This document shows, one piece after another, positions 62,540-64,000 of a stretch of DNA of 64,000 nucleotides. The notes below the pieces were generated by a model. That model saw only the letters and a list, made by a program, of their open reading frames with translations. It was not told the DNA's origin and did no database searches. Position 1 is the stretch's first letter. Every line of letters starts with the position of its first letter. The position numbers and the translations under genes are program-made. The stretch comes from Palaemon carinicauda (taxonomy: Eukaryota > Arthropoda > Malacostraca > Decapoda > Palaemonidae), in NCBI RefSeq assembly GCF_036898095.1, contig NC_090768.1, positions 44,286,772 to 44,350,771 on the forward strand, in the 5' to 3' direction.

Positions 62540-62770
62540 ACAAGCAATCAAGTTTTTATAGTCTATATATGAAAAATTTACTTAATTGTTGGTACTGGTC
62601 ATAAAACATTTAATTTTAATTTTTAATTACTTCTCTTGTTTATTTATTTCTTTTATTTCCTTTCCATACTGGGCTATTTTCCCTGGTGGAGCCCTTCGTC
62701 TTATAGCATCTTGCTTTTCCAACAAGGGTTGTACTGTAGCTGAGCAATTAATAATGATAATAATAATAAA
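62540..62770 (+). repeat. Family A copy plus short (AAT)n
   Basis: Ends 'cttatagcatcttgcttttc', 'caacaagggttgta' and a short TAATAATGATAAT tail. Confidence 0.85.
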
Positions 62771-64000
62771 AGTCATTGATTCCAATGGTTTTATTACATT
62801 AGGTTTGCTTTTTATCCGATAAGATGATCAAGATTATTGATAGCTAGACTAATATCACATGTAATAACCATAGCTTGTTATTTGCCTTCATACCGAGGCA
62901 ATGTCTGGTTTATCTCAGGAGAAAATGCCTTCCTCTTTTCTGATTACCATAAGTTGAGACATGTTGGGACGTTAGCAAGCCTGATGAGACAGAACCATAA
63001 AGAATTGATTTAAACTATCTTTTGGGTACACTTATTTACCCAGTGACAGCAAGACTCAGATTAGGATAGAGTTGATTCTAAAGGTTGCTGTCTTTCCTTA
63101 GAATCCGTTGAGTATCGTACCGCACAATGCAAGTTTGGAAATAGTTATAAATTTAGAGTTCATATGCATGCTTTTTACTATCATGCCGTCGTAACAGTGT
63201 AATTCGGATGATCATAAACAAGGGAGAATCCATGTGAATATTAGTACTGTATACATAAAAAGGTATTGCTTATAAGTAAAGAATTATTTAAAACCAGATA
63301 GGCAAGAGATCTTCTTAAATATTATATTGTCTCAATGATGTTATTCCTCATTGACTACTGACTTGGATGTAGCATCACAAATTTCAAGGGTCATTGAAAA
63401 ATTAATACCATACACAATTAAATATTTGTTTATTGATATAAAAATAGATATAAAATTGTAGAAACTTCTATTTTGCAATAATGCAATACAGTAAAAAGAA
63501 TGAATCATATACACCTTTGACTAATCATTTATTTTGTAGAAAAACTTTGCTTAGTAAGTATTAAACCTGTATTTAGAATTTATTTTATTCGGGTTTCATG
63601 TAAGAAAATTATACAGTACTCTTATCCTGTAGTTTATTTGACAGAAAAGTTTCAAAGATTGTTGAAATCATTTTGAAAATCACGATCCTAAGCATTTCGT
63701 GTATATAACTTGAGTAGGATAAATTATAACAGTAAATTCAAAGTACTTGCTAGTCAGGGCAAATATTCACTTATATAAATACCGCTAAAGCAATCGGAAC
63801 TGAGCGTTATAAAGATGTGTGTATTTAATGATGGGTACTGCAGATGGAGAGGGTTCTACCTAAAGGGAGATTGAATATCTCGATGCATTTATCGTTCTCA
63901 GTAGATGTTGGTTTGGCTCGTTAATAGGTTTTGGTGTTATCATCTTTCATTGGAAAATAAGTGTAATAACAACCTTATGAAGTAACAAAATTAAATACAT
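62771..64000. other. No gene recognised to right edge
   Basis: AT-rich, probably intron of the ninein-like gene if that gene continues. Candidate acceptors such as the one near 63,842 lead to early stops in the required phase. Confidence 0.45.

Noticed and set aside
63835..63900. Possible continuation exon of the ninein-like gene after 'gggtactgcag'
   Set aside because: In the phase required by exon 7 it reaches a stop within about ten codons.

Overview
The window looks like nuclear DNA of a decapod crustacean. It has very dense dinucleotide and trinucleotide microsatellites, intron-rich host genes with GT-AG introns, DIRS-type tyrosine-recombinase retrotransposons (known to be common in decapods), and a non-LTR retrotransposon family whose 3' tails run into (AAT)n tracts. 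The species cannot be fixed from sequence alone. No bacterial, viral, tRNA, rRNA or CRISPR feature was recognised.

Layout. 1-14,051 holds no recognisable host gene. It contains simple repeats, minisatellites, truncated non-LTR retrotransposon ends and a foldback element with an internal 44-bp minisatellite. 14,052-36,595 holds three DIRS-like retrotransposons in the same orientation, each about 6.5-6.7 kb with inverted terminal repeats and an internal complementary region. The first has intact gag, reverse transcriptase/RNase H/methyltransferase-like and tyrosine recombinase reading frames. The second and third are decayed, and they share a different leader and a different central region.

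36,596-53,905 carries seven plus-strand coding exons of the N-terminal EF-hand part of a ninein-like centrosomal protein. Its 5' end may lie upstream and its 3' end lies beyond the window. Its introns hold piggyBac-type MITEs, a relict fourth DIRS-like element of another lineage, and two minisatellites of 37 bp and 36 bp.

54,772-58,908, minus strand, is a complete five-exon TIMMDC1 gene (mitochondrial complex I assembly factor, Tim17 family, predicted 295 aa). If the ninein-like gene continues to the right, TIMMDC1 is nested antisense in its intron. The first codons and upstream region of TIMMDC1 are duplicated next to the gene, and a non-LTR retrotransposon fragment sits in the second copy. 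59,625-64,000 is intronic or intergenic, with further repeat copies.

The two host genes have unrelated roles (microtubule anchoring at the centrosome; respiratory complex I assembly), and nothing shows that they act together. The most interesting biology is the mobile-element content: an apparently intact DIRS element with an unusually long stop-free alternative frame, and several cases where a transposon end has seeded or carries a tandem repeat.
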